Below, one piece after another: positions 1-9,288 of a stretch of DNA of 30,137 nt. The DNA is taken from NCBI GenBank assembly GCA_002371615.1, contig DFGA01000051.1, forward strand, positions 27,960 to 58,096, written 5' to 3'. Below the pieces are notes generated by a model. It searched no databases. It was given only the letters and a program-made list of their open reading frames with translations, and was not told where the DNA came from. The stretch is from Lachnospiraceae bacterium UBA3762 (GTDB taxonomy: Bacteria > Bacillota > Clostridia > Lachnospirales > Lachnospiraceae). The position numbers and the translations under genes are program-made. Numbering within the stretch: the stretch's first letter is position 1; every line of letters begins with the position of its first letter.

Positions 1-617
1 AAACGAAGCGGAGGGGGAACAAGGATTCCATCGGCATTTCTTGTGCACTGCTCAGCCGTGAACTTGTATGCACCGTGTGAAGTACCGATTGCGATAGCAA
101 GTGAATCACATCCTGTCTTGTCTACAAACTCCTCAACTTCTTCGGGACGTGTGTAGCTTTCCTTACCTGATTCAACAACAACTTCGTCCTCGATACCTGC
201 AAGTGTTCCAAGCTCAGCCTCAACAACAACACCGTTTGCATGAGCATATTCAACAACCTGCTTTGTAAGGGCGATATTGTCCTCGAATGACTTGGAAGAG
301 GCATCGATCATAACTGATGTGAATCCGCCGTCGATACATGACTTACAAAGTTCAAATGTATCACCGTGATCAAGGTGAAGAGCGATGGGAATATCAGGAT
401 TCTCCTGTACAGCTGCCTCTACCAGTTTTACAAGATATGTATGGTTGGCATAAGCACGTGCTCCCTTTGATACCTGAAGGATAACAGGGCTCTTAAGCTC
501 GCCTGCTGCCTCTGTGATACCCTGGACTATCTCCATGTTGTTTACGTTGAAAGCACCTACTGCGTATCCGCCGTCATATGCCTTCTTGAACATTTCGGTT
601 GTGGTAACTAATGACAT
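1..617 (-). CDS. fba: Class II fructose-bisphosphate aldolase, 3' end outside window
   Basis: Glycolytic and gluconeogenic aldolase, cytoplasmic and zinc-dependent, cleaving fructose-1,6-bisphosphate to dihydroxyacetone phosphate and glyceraldehyde-3-phosphate. Translation from 617 gives a protein starting MSLVTTTEMFKKAYDGGYAV, followed by GAFNVNNME, the ALHLDHGD segment (class II catalytic Asp and zinc-binding His region) and VEAELGTLAG (zinc-ligand Glu region), all typical of class II aldolases. About 205 codons are visible; the rest, including the phosphate-binding C-terminal part, lies beyond position 1. The start is chosen because AGAAAGGA lies 9 nt upstream of this ATG. The gene follows mfd on the same strand, but a separate promoter overlaps the mfd stop codon. 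The family assignment is secure; only the C-terminus is unseen. Confidence 0.95.
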   Translation of the reverse strand, partial: MSLVTTTEMFKKAYDGGYAVGAFNVNNMEIVQGITEAAGELKSPVILQVSKGARAYANHTYLVKLVEAAVQENPDIPIALHLDHGDTFELCKSCIDGGFTSVMIDASSKSFEDNIALTKQVVEYAHANGVVVEAELGTLAGIEDEVVVESGKESYTRPEEVEEFVDKTGCDSLAIAIGTSHGAYKFTAEQCTRNADGILVPPPLR

Positions 618-652
618 AACTATTCATCCTTTCTGTAATATTTAATATATGA

Positions 653-667
653 TCCGATACTATCGGA
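653..667. repeat. 15-nt palindrome in the fba leader
   Basis: Perfect inverted repeat TCCGATA-C-TATCGGA with 7-bp arms around a single base. It lies between the predicted fba start of transcription and the ribosome site. A one-base loop is sterically poor for RNA, so a DNA operator is the better reading. No regulator can be named from the sequence. Confidence 0.5.
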
Positions 668-682
668 AAATCACCGTCAAAA

Positions 683-711
683 ATTATAGCATTAAACCTT
701 TTCGACTACAA
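683..711 (-). promoter_or_regulatory. Promoter of the aldolase gene
   Basis: On the minus strand, TTGTAG (706-711) and TATAAT (683-688) are separated by 17 nt, and TG one base before TATAAT makes it an extended -10 (TGCTATAAT). It overlaps the end of mfd and would give a leader of about 60 nt for fba. The -35 is weak, the -10 is a consensus match. It suggests fba is expressed independently of the upstream housekeeping run. Confidence 0.6.
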
Positions 712-3700
712 GTGTATTCATTGCTTCACATAACCTTAAACTAACTTCAAGCGGATTAATGTGTCCGCTTAATTCATTGCCTGAAAATCTGTATATAAAG
801 CATGGTTTTGCTCCGGCGATAAGCTTGACTTTACCCTTGTATCCCGCAATAAACGGTGCTATCTCCTTCGGCTCATATTTAGCATCCGCTTTTACCTTAA
901 ACTCTATTGAGTCCCTCTTCTGCGATATATCGGTAACAAATACTTTTTGTGCCACTGTCCTAAGATAAGCGACCGACAGAAGATTATCAACACTCTTCGG
1001 AATAGGCCCGAACCTGTCGGTAAGCTCATCGCGCATATCATCCATTTCTTCTTTTGAAGCAATGCACGATATTCTTTTGTAAACGTCTATCTTCTGATTT
1101 TCTCCCGTAATGTATGAATCCGGAATGTATGCATCGGTGTCGAGGTCAACGGAAACCGGCTCTTCTTCGGGCACTTCTTCTCCGCGCTTACGCTTTACCG
1201 CCTCGTTTAGCAGCTTACAGTACATATCGTATCCGACCGCATTCATATGTCCCGACTGGCGCTCTCCGAGAAGGTTTCCCGCACCCCTTATCTCAAGGTC
1301 CTGCATCGCGATCTTGAAGCCGCTTCCAAGCTCCGTAAAATCCCTTATCGCCTGAAGTCTCTTCTCCGCAACTTCTCTTAACACTTTATTGCGGCTGTAC
1401 ATAAGGAACGCATACGCTGTTCTGTTTGACCGTCCGACTCTTCCCCGAAGCTGGTATAGCTGGGACAGTCCCATACGGTCCGCATCATGGATTATCATCG
1501 TATTGACATTCGGGATATCAAGTCCGGTCTCGATTATAGTAGTCGATACAAGAACATCAATGTCCCCGTTCACAAAATCATACATTATACGTTCAAGCTC
1601 CGCCTCTTTCATCTGGCCGTGCGCAAATGAGATACGTGCATCCGGAAGTAAAGCCGAAAGGCTTGCTGTCATATCGGCAATAGATTGTATCCTGTTGTAC
1701 ACATAGAATACCTGTCCTCCTCTTGCAAGCTCACGGTTTATGGCTTCCCTGACAAGTTCCTCGTTGTACTCCATAACAAAGGTCTGTATCGGAATCCTGT
1801 CCTGCGGAGCTTCTTCAAGCACGCTCATATCTCTTATTCCGATAAGGCTCATATGAAGTGTTCTCGGAATCGGCGTTGCGGTAAGCGTCAGGACATCAAC
1901 GTTCTCCTTGAGTTTTTTGATCTTCTCCTTGTGGGAAACCCCGAAACGCTGTTCCTCATCTATTATCAGCAGTCCAAGATCCTTGAACGTAACGTCCTTC
2001 GAGAGTACCCTGTGGGTTCCGATTACTATATCCACCATTCCGTTTGCAAGTTCCTTCACGGTCTGCCTGATCTCGGATGCGGATCTGAACCTGCACAGAA
2101 GACTTATCCGGATCGGGTAATCTTTCATACGCTGTACAAAGGTCGTGTAATGCTGCTGGGCAAGTACGGTGGTCGGAACGAGATATACGACCTGCTTGCC
2201 TTCCTGGACAGCTTTGAACGCGGCACGGATCGCAATTTCCGTTTTGCCGTATCCAACGTCTCCGCATATCAGGCGATCCATTATTTTGTCGGATTCCATG
2301 TCGTGCTTTGTATCCTCGATAGCCCGCTCCTGGTCTTCGGTCTCTTCAAACGGGAACAGTTCCTCAAACTCTCTCTGCCATACCGTGTCCGGACCGTATA
2401 TGTATCCTTTTTTGGAAGATCTTGCGGCATACAGATCTACAAGATCCTGCGCAATGACATCTACCGCTTCCTTAACCTTGGACTTGGTCTTCGTCCACTC
2501 CTGACCACCGAGTTTGTTAAGCTTCGGAGTATGTGAATCTTTAGACGCGTACTTCTGGATAGTGTCAAGTGCGGTTGCCGGAATGTAGAGGTTTCCTCCG
2601 TCACGATAGGAGATCTTCATGTAGTCTTTCGTAACGTTTTCGACACTGACCTGTTCTATTCCCTGATATATTCCGAGTCCGTGGCTTGAGTGGACTACAT
2701 AGTCACCGATCTTAAGCTCGGTAAAGCTTGCTATGTGGCTTCCTTCAAATTTGGTCTTGCGCTTCTTTTTCCTGTGTCTTTCGGTAAATATGTCCGCCTC
2801 GGAAATAACGGCATACTTGATAAGGGGATATTCGAATCCCTGATGCAGTCTCCCGTAGGTGACCATTACCTCTTTGGGGGATACTTCCCTTTCGGTGTTT
2901 TCCGAGTAGAATGCATTGATTCCGCCGTCCCGCAGATCCTCTGCAAGTCTCTGTGCCCTTGTTCTTGATGCGGACAGGAGGATAACACTGTACGAATTCT
3001 TGGCGAACCCCTTAAGATCCGAAACAAGTGCCTCAAAACTGTTGTTGTAGCTGTTCATTGCCTTGGTTACAAGGTTAACGTTTGCGGCAGTCTTCATGAT
3101 CCCCGACGGCATGGCAAGGGTTGACATTGCGACCCCTGCGGATCTTTCAAAACGGGCGAATACCTCTTCTTTTGAATATATAAGCTTTGTCTGTGTCGGT
3201 AGAGCATATCCTTTTTCAAGACGCATCTTCATGCTCTCGGTAAATTCAGTCTCCACGGCAAATGCCTTGTCCGCGAGCCTCCCGGGCTCGTCAAGAAAAT
3301 ATATGCATTTTTTTGCCGACAGATAATCATAGAGGCTTTTCGTATCATCATAGAAATACTCTATGAAACTGTCTGTATTTACCGCACACCTTCCCGTTAT
3401 CTCAAGTTCTTCTTTAAGATTCGTTGCGATCCTGTATGCGTTTGCACCTTCTTCCGTCTTAAATTCGTCATGGAATCTTTGGCGCACCTCAGATGCTTCC
3501 TTTGTGATCTTCCGAAGACCTTCTTCCATCCGGTCCTTGTCCATGACCATTTCGGATGCCGGATATATGGCAACAGTACTTAACTTATCAAGTGAGCGCT
3601 GGCTTAATACATCGAATGTCCTGATAGAGTCAACAGTATCTCCCCACAACTCGATCCTGACAGGATTGTCATCCGTAAGAGGATAGATGTCCACGATCCC

Positions 3701-4225
3701 GCCGCGTACACAGAACTGACCTTTACCTTCGATCTGGTAATTGCGTACATATCCCGCATTAATGAGTTCCTCCGACAGTTCCGATTCGGATACGGTGCCT
3801 CCCTCATCAATGTAGAGCACACTGTCCTCTATTGAAGAAAGCGGTGCCATATGTGCCATAAACGCATCTATCGTAGTTACGATAGTACATTCCCTGCATT
3901 CGCAGATCGCCTTGATGCATTCCATTCTCTGCTCGGTTACAACGTTTCCCGACAGATCAGCCTGATAGAATATCAGATCCTTGGACGGGAACAGGTAAAC
4001 ATCCTTGTCATAGAACTTGTAATCATCATATATTTCCCGTGCTTTTGTTTCACTAAAAGTAACGATGATTTTGAAATCAAAATCATCGCTAATTCCGTAC
4101 ACCATGTGAAGTTTCTGCGGATCGACACAACCGTCTGCAGCAACGATACCCTTGCCGCGTGCTATAAGGCTTCTTAGTGTCTCATATTCCGCAAGATTGG
4201 AAAAAGGAGAATCAAACGCTTTCAT
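692..4225 (-). CDS. mfd: Transcription-repair coupling factor Mfd
   Basis: ATP-driven DNA translocase that releases RNA polymerase stalled at lesions and recruits UvrA for nucleotide-excision repair. The roughly 1177-residue product has the complete Mfd layout (positions counted from the ATG two codons further upstream): an N-terminal UvrB-like module to about 340, an RNA-polymerase-interaction (CarD-like) domain at about 502-560, Walker A GDVGYGKT at 657-664, DEEQ box at 758-761, TATPIPRT from 784, helicase motif VI QLRGRVGR at 927-934, and a C-terminal TRCF domain from about 1040. Length matches the family. I prefer the ATG at 4225, giving MKAFDSPF, because AAAGGA lies 5 nt upstream; the ATG at 4231 abuts that Shine-Dalgarno. 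The start lies inside the end of pth, implying translational coupling. Confidence 0.97.
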   Translation of the reverse strand: MKAFDSPFSNLAEYETLRSLIARGKGIVAADGCVDPQKLHMVYGISDDFDFKIIVTFSETKAREIYDDYKFYDKDVYLFPSKDLIFYQADLSGNVVTEQRMECIKAICECRECTIVTTIDAFMAHMAPLSSIEDSVLYIDEGGTVSESELSEELINAGYVRNYQIEGKGQFCVRGGIVDIYPLTDDNPVRIELWGDTVDSIRTFDVLSQRSLDKLSTVAIYPASEMVMDKDRMEEGLRKITKEASEVRQRFHDEFKTEEGANAYRIATNLKEELEITGRCAVNTDSFIEYFYDDTKSLYDYLSAKKCIYFLDEPGRLADKAFAVETEFTESMKMRLEKGYALPTQTKLIYSKEEVFARFERSAGVAMSTLAMPSGIMKTAANVNLVTKAMNSYNNSFEALVSDLKGFAKNSYSVILLSASRTRAQRLAEDLRDGGINAFYSENTEREVSPKEVMVTYGRLHQGFEYPLIKYAVISEADIFTERHRKKKRKTKFEGSHIASFTELKIGDYVVHSSHGLGIYQGIEQVSVENVTKDYMKISYRDGGNLYIPATALDTIQKYASKDSHTPKLNKLGGQEWTKTKSKVKEAVDVIAQDLVDLYAARSSKKGYIYGPDTVWQREFEELFPFEETEDQERAIEDTKHDMESDKIMDRLICGDVGYGKTEIAIRAAFKAVQEGKQVVYLVPTTVLAQQHYTTFVQRMKDYPIRISLLCRFRSASEIRQTVKELANGMVDIVIGTHRVLSKDVTFKDLGLLIIDEEQRFGVSHKEKIKKLKENVDVLTLTATPIPRTLHMSLIGIRDMSVLEEAPQDRIPIQTFVMEYNEELVREAINRELARGGQVFYVYNRIQSIADMTASLSALLPDARISFAHGQMKEAELERIMYDFVNGDIDVLVSTTIIETGLDIPNVNTMIIHDADRMGLSQLYQLRGRVGRSNRTAYAFLMYSRNKVLREVAEKRLQAIRDFTELGSGFKIAMQDLEIRGAGNLLGERQSGHMNAVGYDMYCKLLNEAVKRKRGEEVPEEEPVSVDLDTDAYIPDSYITGENQKIDVYKRISCIASKEEMDDMRDELTDRFGPIPKSVDNLLSVAYLRTVAQKVFVTDISQKRDSIEFKVKADAKYEPKEIAPFIAGYKGKVKLIAGAKPCFIYRFSGNELSGHINPLEVSLRLCEAMNTLVVEKV

Positions 4226-4802
4226 CGTCATCCTTTTTTGACCTGTTGTATGTGTTCATCGCCGCATCTACTCCGTCGTTCATGATAGATACGATGGCAT
4301 TTGCGGCATCGATGAACGCGCCTCCCATTATATCTGCCTGATCTTTCGTGAAGGTCCCCAGAACATGATCCGCAAGATCGTATCCTTTCGGCTTTGCTCC
4401 GACTCCGACACGTACACGTATAAACTCATTCGTACCAAGGCATGAGATTATACTCTTCATCCCGTTATGTCCGCCGGCACTTCCCGATTGCCTGATCCTG
4501 ATCCTTCCCGGTTCAAGATCAACATCATCGTAAACTATGATCAGTTCCGAAGAGATATCCGGTTTGTAATATCCGGTGAGTTCCCTTACGCTCTCTCCCG
4601 AAAGATTCATAAATGTCTGGGGCATGGCAAGCATCACTTTGTTGCCATCGATGACTCCCTTGCCGCATACCGCCTTATGCTTTATAAAATCAGTGGCGAT
4701 ATCAAACCGGTCGGCAAGTATCTTTATAACTTCAAAACCGGCATTGTGCCTCGTTTTGGCATATTCACTTCCCGGATTTCCCAAACCGACTATTATATAC
4801 AT
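4212..4802 (-). CDS. pth: Peptidyl-tRNA hydrolase
   Basis: Cytosolic esterase that frees tRNA from peptidyl-tRNAs dropped by stalled ribosomes. The 196-residue product starts MYIIVGLGNPGSEY. It shows the family hallmarks: Asn10 in GLGNPG, catalytic His20 in TRHNAGF, FMNLSG with a substrate-contacting Asn, VYDDVDL with the Asp partner of the His, and GSAGGHNGMKS. Length and order are normal. It begins 2 nt after the ahcY stop codon and has only a weak ribosome site (GGGCTGAAA), so it is probably translated by coupling to ahcY. Its 3' end overlaps the mfd start by 14 nt from the preferred mfd ATG. The pth-mfd order is common in Firmicutes. Confidence 0.97.
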   Translation of the reverse strand: MYIIVGLGNPGSEYAKTRHNAGFEVIKILADRFDIATDFIKHKAVCGKGVIDGNKVMLAMPQTFMNLSGESVRELTGYYKPDISSELIIVYDDVDLEPGRIRIRQSGSAGGHNGMKSIISCLGTNEFIRVRVGVGAKPKGYDLADHVLGTFTKDQADIMGGAFIDAANAIVSIMNDGVDAAMNTYNRSKKDDDESV

Positions 4803-4804
4803 TT

Positions 4805-6052
4805 TCAGCCCGCAGAACTGTTAAGGTAAGCTTCCTGCTCGGGAGTCAGAACATCTATCTTCTTGCCGAGGAAGGCAAGCTTTCTCGTTGCAACGTCGTT
4901 ATCGACTTCATCGGGAACATTGATGATCATCTTATCAAGTGTTCCTTCATGCTCAACAAGGTATTTTGCCGAAAGTGCCTGGATCGCAAAAGACATATCC
5001 ATGATCTCTGCGGGATGTCCGTCGCCGCATGCAAGGTTAACAAGTCTTCCTTCTCCGAGAACATTAATGAGCTGTCCTGTGGGAAGCTTGTACCCTATGA
5101 TATTGTTCCTCATCTCTTTTGTCTCGACCGCAATCTCGCGAAGTCTTGCCATATCTATCTCGCAGTCAAAATGTCCCGCATTGCAGAGGATCGCTCCGTC
5201 CTTCATCTCGGCGAAATCTTCCTCGTCTATTACCTTATCGCATCCCGTAACGGTTACAAAGAAGTCACCGTACTTTGCGGCTTCCTTCATGGGCATTACA
5301 TCAAATCCGTCCATAACGGCCTCTATTGCCTTAACAGGGTTGATCTCGGTAACGATAACCCTTGCGCCAAGGCCCTTAGCTCTCATTGCAACACCTTTGC
5401 CGCACCATCCGTAGCCTGCGACAACAACGATCTTACCTGCAACGATAAGGTTTGTAGTACGGTTAATGCCGTCCCATACAGACTGTCCCGTACCGTATCT
5501 GTTATCAAAGAAATGCTTGCACTGCGCATTGTTAACAAGGACCATAGGGAACTTAAGCTCACCGTCGCGATCCATTGCCCGAAGTCTTAATATACCTGTC
5601 GTGGTCTCTTCGCATCCTCCGATAATGCCCGGAATCAGTTCGGGCATCTCGGTATGAACCATATGAACAAGGTCTCCACCGTCATCGATTATAATGTTCG
5701 GGCCCGGAGATAATACCGCACGTATGTGACTTTCATATTCTTCGGGTGTGGTGCCGTGCCATGCGTGAACTTCAAGTCCTGCCTTAACAAGGGCTGCGGC
5801 AACGTCATCCTGCGTCGAAAGTGGGTTGGATCCCGTTACGTACATCTCGGCACCGCCCGCTGCCAGGACCTTACACAGGTATGCAGTCTTCGCCTCGAGG
5901 TGCACCGAAAGAGCAACCTTCTTGCCCGCAAAAGGCTTGGTCTTAACAAACTCCTCTTCAAGAGTCCTTAAAAGGTCGCAGTTTCTCTTTACCCATTCAA
6001 TCTTTTTTTCACCCGAAGGTGCTAAGTTAATATCCTTGATCTCACTTGCCAT
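4805..6052 (-). CDS. ahcY: S-adenosylhomocysteine hydrolase
   Basis: NAD-dependent enzyme of the methyl cycle that splits S-adenosylhomocysteine to adenosine and homocysteine. The 415-residue product begins MASEIKDINLA. It contains SNPLSTQDDVAAAL, GGCEETTTGILRL, DNRYGTGQS, the Rossmann signature VVAGYGWCGKGVA, and LINVLGEGRLVNLACGDGHP, which are AhcY signatures. It ends soon after the NAD domain (final YLNSSAG), like the shorter Thermotoga and archaeal forms, rather than carrying the C-terminal extension of the longer forms. The frame is open upstream to 6160, but AAGGAG lies 8 nt before the ATG at 6052 and homology starts there. It follows prs after 37 nt and precedes pth by 2 nt, so it is probably part of the same operon. 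Confidence 0.95.
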   Translation of the reverse strand: MASEIKDINLAPSGEKKIEWVKRNCDLLRTLEEEFVKTKPFAGKKVALSVHLEAKTAYLCKVLAAGGAEMYVTGSNPLSTQDDVAAALVKAGLEVHAWHGTTPEEYESHIRAVLSPGPNIIIDDGGDLVHMVHTEMPELIPGIIGGCEETTTGILRLRAMDRDGELKFPMVLVNNAQCKHFFDNRYGTGQSVWDGINRTTNLIVAGKIVVVAGYGWCGKGVAMRAKGLGARVIVTEINPVKAIEAVMDGFDVMPMKEAAKYGDFFVTVTGCDKVIDEEDFAEMKDGAILCNAGHFDCEIDMARLREIAVETKEMRNNIIGYKLPTGQLINVLGEGRLVNLACGDGHPAEIMDMSFAIQALSAKYLVEHEGTLDKMIINVPDEVDNDVATRKLAFLGKKIDVLTPEQEAYLNSSAG

Positions 6053-6089
6053 TTTTACATCTCCTTTTCTTCTTTGAGGGGCATCTTCA

Positions 6090-7289
6090 TCAGTCATCGT
6101 CATCTTCGCGATTTTCTCTGTAAGCAGCGATCGCCGCCTGGATCCTCTCATTCGGGTCAAGCAGGTCGCTGATCGAAATATCGTGATTAAGAGTATCTAT
6201 AATATATGCTATGTACTTACTCATGTCGCAGTTGATGTAGTAAGGTCTCTCGAGAAGCTCCGGTGTCTGGTATATAAGATTCGTCGTCAGGAGCTTATCG
6301 ATCATACCCTGCTCATATGCCTCATCCATACATGCAAGACCATTTGTGAACAGACCGAACGTTGCTGCGATGAATATCCTTCCGGCATTTCTCTTCTTGA
6401 GCTGCTTGGCCACCTCTATAACGCTCTCACCGGAGGATATCATGTCATCAACCACTATGATGTCCTTGCCTTCAACGCTTGATCCTAAAAACTCATGGCT
6501 TACTATAGGGTTGCGCCCTTCAACAACTCTTGTGTAGTCTCTTCTCTTGTAGAACATACCCATATCAAGTCCGAGGACGTTTGCCATATAGATCGCACGG
6601 CTCATACCGCCTTCATCCGGACTTACCACCATCATGTGATCGGAGTCAAGGTTAAGATCCTTGACCTCTTTGAGAAGCCCCTTTATGAACTGGTATGTGG
6701 GCTGTACCGTTTCGAATCCGTTAAGAGGGATCGCATTCTGGACTCTTGCATCGTGTGCATCAAACGTAATTATATTATCAACACCCATTCTCACAAGTTC
6801 CTGAAGTGCAAGTGCGCAGTCGAGGGACTCTCTCGTGCTCCTCTTATGCTGTCTGCTCTCGTACAGGAAAGGCATAATAACGGTTATCCTTCTTGCTTTT
6901 CCGCCGACGGCAGCGATTATTCTCTTAAGATCCTGGTAATGATCGTCAGGTGACATGTGGTTTTGTATACCGCACAAAGAATATGTAAGACTGTAGTTGT
7001 TGACATCAACTATCAGATACAGATCGGTTCCTCTTACCGATTCATTGATGACTCCCTTTGCTTCTCCGGAGCCGAACCTTGCTATCTTCGCATCAAGGAT
7101 ATAAGAATCTCTCTGGTATCCTGAAAACGCCAGCGAATCCTTGTGTTCGTTCTCACGCTCTGTTCTCCATTTAACGAGATATGCGTCGATCTTCCTGCCG
7201 AGCTCTTTGCAGCCCTCAAGAGGTATCATACGAAGCGAGCCTACAGGAATGGTTTCGAGATTACGTTTTTCTTCGTGTTGGTTTCTCAT
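6090..7289 (-). CDS. prs: Ribose-phosphate pyrophosphokinase (PRPP synthase)
   Basis: Makes phosphoribosyl pyrophosphate from ribose-5-phosphate and ATP for nucleotide, histidine and tryptophan synthesis. At 399 residues it is longer than the usual form of about 315. The extra length is an N-terminal segment of some 80 residues before the first phosphoribosyl half-domain, plus an acidic tail ending DDDD. Recognisable parts are PFLYESRQHKRSTRES (flexible-loop and ATP region), ITFDAHDARVQNA (divalent metal and ATP-binding His), MFYKRRDYT, and the PRPP-binding loop IIVVDDMISSGES. I see the extended form as typical of clostridia, from general family knowledge. AGGAG lies just upstream of the ATG, which overlaps the DnaI-like gene's stop by 4 nt (ATGA). 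Confidence 0.93.
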   Translation of the reverse strand: MRNQHEEKRNLETIPVGSLRMIPLEGCKELGRKIDAYLVKWRTERENEHKDSLAFSGYQRDSYILDAKIARFGSGEAKGVINESVRGTDLYLIVDVNNYSLTYSLCGIQNHMSPDDHYQDLKRIIAAVGGKARRITVIMPFLYESRQHKRSTRESLDCALALQELVRMGVDNIITFDAHDARVQNAIPLNGFETVQPTYQFIKGLLKEVKDLNLDSDHMMVVSPDEGGMSRAIYMANVLGLDMGMFYKRRDYTRVVEGRNPIVSHEFLGSSVEGKDIIVVDDMISSGESVIEVAKQLKKRNAGRIFIAATFGLFTNGLACMDEAYEQGMIDKLLTTNLIYQTPELLERPYYINCDMSKYIAYIIDTLNHDISISDLLDPNERIQAAIAAYRENREDDDD

Positions 7290-8245
7290 TTTCTCCTCTT
7301 TCTTATCCTGATATCTTCAACATCGGGGCGAAGTATTTTATAGTTACCGAAAATCCGTGAAAAGTTACGCTCGGTGTATCTTCCGCCGAGGTCCTCAAAA
7401 GACAGGTTCGTCGATATGATAGTCGACTTCTTCCTGAGGTCTCTTTCATTTAGAATATCAAACAGTCTGGACGCAACAAAAGAATTGACGCTCTCGGTTC
7501 CTAAGTCGTCAATTATCAGCAGGTCACATGAATAAATATCTTTTTGAAGATCCCATGATTCGTCATCATCATATCTGAAAATCCCACGGGAAAGTGTATC
7601 AAACAACCGCATGGATGTAAAGTATATGACTGAATATCCTTTATCAAGAACGGCCTTTGCCATACAGTTTGTAAGAAATGTTTTTCCGACTCCCACATTA
7701 CCCTGAAGCAGGATGTTTTCGTACTTAGTGCCAAAATCATCGGCGAAGCTTTTACACTGCGCGATGATCTCTTTCATTTTCACACACTCGGTGTCGGTAT
7801 AATATTCGTAACTTAACGTATCAAAGTTCTCTCTTTGAAGAACGTCCTCTATGTTGGACTGGCGATATGTATATCGAAGAATTGCCTGCTTAAGGCAATG
7901 ACATTTTGTTATACCGTCAATATACCCAGTATCTTTGCAATCGCTGCACTCATATTTTTCCTCAAGAAAGTCTTCGGGAAATCCGTTTGACACAAGAAGT
8001 TCCCTTTGCCGGTCGGTAAGGGTTCCCATCTCGGATCTCATCTTCGATATGACACCGGTATCACCGTCAAACATATGGGCGGCACTTTCCATTGCCAGAT
8101 CCGTTATTTTCTCTTCGATTGCTTTATACTCGGGGATTTTCTCCCTGACCAGTTCTTTCGCCTGCTGCGCTTCCTGTCGCGATCTTTCGCGGCGTCTTTC
8201 ATATCCGCGCATTATCTCATCATACTGCGATTGTGTGAGCGCCAT
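7286..8245 (-). CDS. DnaI/DnaC-like helicase loader ATPase
   Basis: AAA+ ATPase of the DnaI/DnaC/IstB group, expected to load the replicative helicase onto origin or fork DNA. The 319-residue product has a charged helical N-terminus (about 1-90), a Cys cluster CSDCKDTGY...CHCLKQ that fits the zinc site of Bacillus DnaI, Walker A GNVGVGKT, Walker B LLIIDDLGTE, a sensor segment STNLSFEDL and an Arg-rich end RIRKRRK. The adjacent DnaD-like gene supports a primosome role over a transposon IstB role, and no transposase is nearby. GGAAACGGAG lies 5 nt before the ATG. The dnaI symbol is likely but not assigned because the DnaC/DnaI/IstB split is not certain by eye. Confidence 0.9.
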   Translation of the reverse strand: MALTQSQYDEIMRGYERRRERSRQEAQQAKELVREKIPEYKAIEEKITDLAMESAAHMFDGDTGVISKMRSEMGTLTDRQRELLVSNGFPEDFLEEKYECSDCKDTGYIDGITKCHCLKQAILRYTYRQSNIEDVLQRENFDTLSYEYYTDTECVKMKEIIAQCKSFADDFGTKYENILLQGNVGVGKTFLTNCMAKAVLDKGYSVIYFTSMRLFDTLSRGIFRYDDDESWDLQKDIYSCDLLIIDDLGTESVNSFVASRLFDILNERDLRKKSTIISTNLSFEDLGGRYTERNFSRIFGNYKILRPDVEDIRIRKRRK

Positions 8246-8268
8246 AAAAGCTCCGTTTCCTTAATATA

Positions 8269-9228
8269 CTATATCAGATCCTTCATGAGGGCATCATAAT
8301 CGTACTGCCTCTCATTAAAGTTCCTAAACTTCCCGGCCGAGGACTTCTTCTTATCCGTCTTGACGGATGATACCGCCGGCGAGGATTCCTTCATGCTTTT
8401 CTTGTGAAACTCCTCATCAAGAGCAAGGATGTCTTCCGGTTTTGTAACATTTGCGTCATGCCATCCTTTGAGGATTCCGTTCGCATAACGAAGGCTCGGC
8501 TTTCCGGTTGCAAGAACCGTTCTGGTGCATGCTTCACCTATTATATCCATTCCGTAGCCGTATCTTTCGGTCCATCTGCGCACATACGCAACCTCTGCCT
8601 CAACGGGCTGACGATCCTTAGGAAAACCAAGGGCTTCCATGACTGCCTTCATTTCTTTGGGAACATGCCTTGTAAGCTTCTTGGCAGCTGCGAGCGTTCC
8701 GACTCCCGCTTCCTTCCACTCTTTAGCCACAGCTTCTATGCTGCGAAAGCTCTTCTTGTTGTTACTGATGCAGTACTCAAGAAGATACTCCACAAGATCG
8801 GTCCCGAAACCGAGTTCATCATATATGTACAATATCGAAGTAACTTCATCGGGTCTTATGGGACGTCCCATATACTGTTCAGCAATGAATAAAAGCTGTC
8901 CCACATCGGGTTTACCCATAAACTGGGCGATCTTTTCCTTTGAGTATGTCGGCTTCCCAGAAAACTCCACAACATTTCCTCCGGTAGTATTTTTGTCCGC
9001 AACGGCCTTGTTGTTCCAGAACCTTAACGCACGTTTAACATCCTGTTCCGAATAGTTAAAATAGTCCGCTATGGAACTTACCGTAGGATTCTGTTCTCCG
9101 TTTTTCAAAAGATACAAATATATCTTAAGCTGCGATTCGTTCGCTTCCTTAAGGCACCTCTCGACAGCGGCACCGGGAATCACGAGCGCGTCACAGCATA
9201 AATCACTGTTTAACGTGATCTGTTCCAT
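8269..9228 (-). CDS. DnaD-domain primosome protein
   Basis: Predicted DNA-remodelling protein of the DnaD/DnaB (Firmicute) family that recruits the helicase loader during replication initiation or restart. The 319-residue product has an N-terminal winged-helix part (LKIYLYLLKNGEQNPTVSSI, then an NYSEQDVKRAL recognition helix) and two DnaD-like helical modules. The modules end with YCISNNKKSF...AVAKEWKEAGVGT and PSLRYANGILKGWHDANV; the latter is the typical Y-x-x-x-I-L-x-x-W signature. The start at 9228 is chosen for AGGTGA 4 nt upstream; the frame is open to 9264 without a better start. It is the first gene of the run with dnaI-like, prs, ahcY, pth and mfd, behind an extended -10 promoter and DnaA boxes. 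Confidence 0.9.
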   Translation of the reverse strand: MEQITLNSDLCCDALVIPGAAVERCLKEANESQLKIYLYLLKNGEQNPTVSSIADYFNYSEQDVKRALRFWNNKAVADKNTTGGNVVEFSGKPTYSKEKIAQFMGKPDVGQLLFIAEQYMGRPIRPDEVTSILYIYDELGFGTDLVEYLLEYCISNNKKSFRSIEAVAKEWKEAGVGTLAAAKKLTRHVPKEMKAVMEALGFPKDRQPVEAEVAYVRRWTERYGYGMDIIGEACTRTVLATGKPSLRYANGILKGWHDANVTKPEDILALDEEFHKKSMKESSPAVSSVKTDKKKSSAGKFRNFNERQYDYDALMKDLI

Positions 9229-9279
9229 TAAATCACCTGTTTCATAATGTATTTGCAAAAGCAATCAAGTATGTGTCAG

Positions 9280-9288
9280 ATTATAGCA
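9280..9288 (-). promoter_or_regulatory. Extended -10 promoter before the DnaD-like gene
   Basis: Minus-strand TGCTATAAT is a perfect extended -10, with a poor -35 (TTTCAT at 17 nt). Transcription would start near 9273, giving a leader of about 45 nt. It would serve the whole dnaD-like to mfd run. The nearest DnaA box is about 80 nt upstream of the predicted start. Confidence 0.6.

Noticed and set aside
1685..2536. 283-codon open frame on the plus strand inside mfd
   Set aside because: It lies entirely antisense to a well-conserved helicase gene, has no ribosome site and no recognisable motif; it is a codon-bias shadow.
4949..5590. 213-codon plus-strand frame opposite ahcY
   Set aside because: Antisense to conserved AhcY motifs and without family features.
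6053..6160. N-terminal extension of AhcY
   Set aside because: The frame is open, but the extension overlaps the end of prs, is Arg-rich and lacks a ribosome site, whereas the ATG at 6052 has AAGGAG at good spacing.
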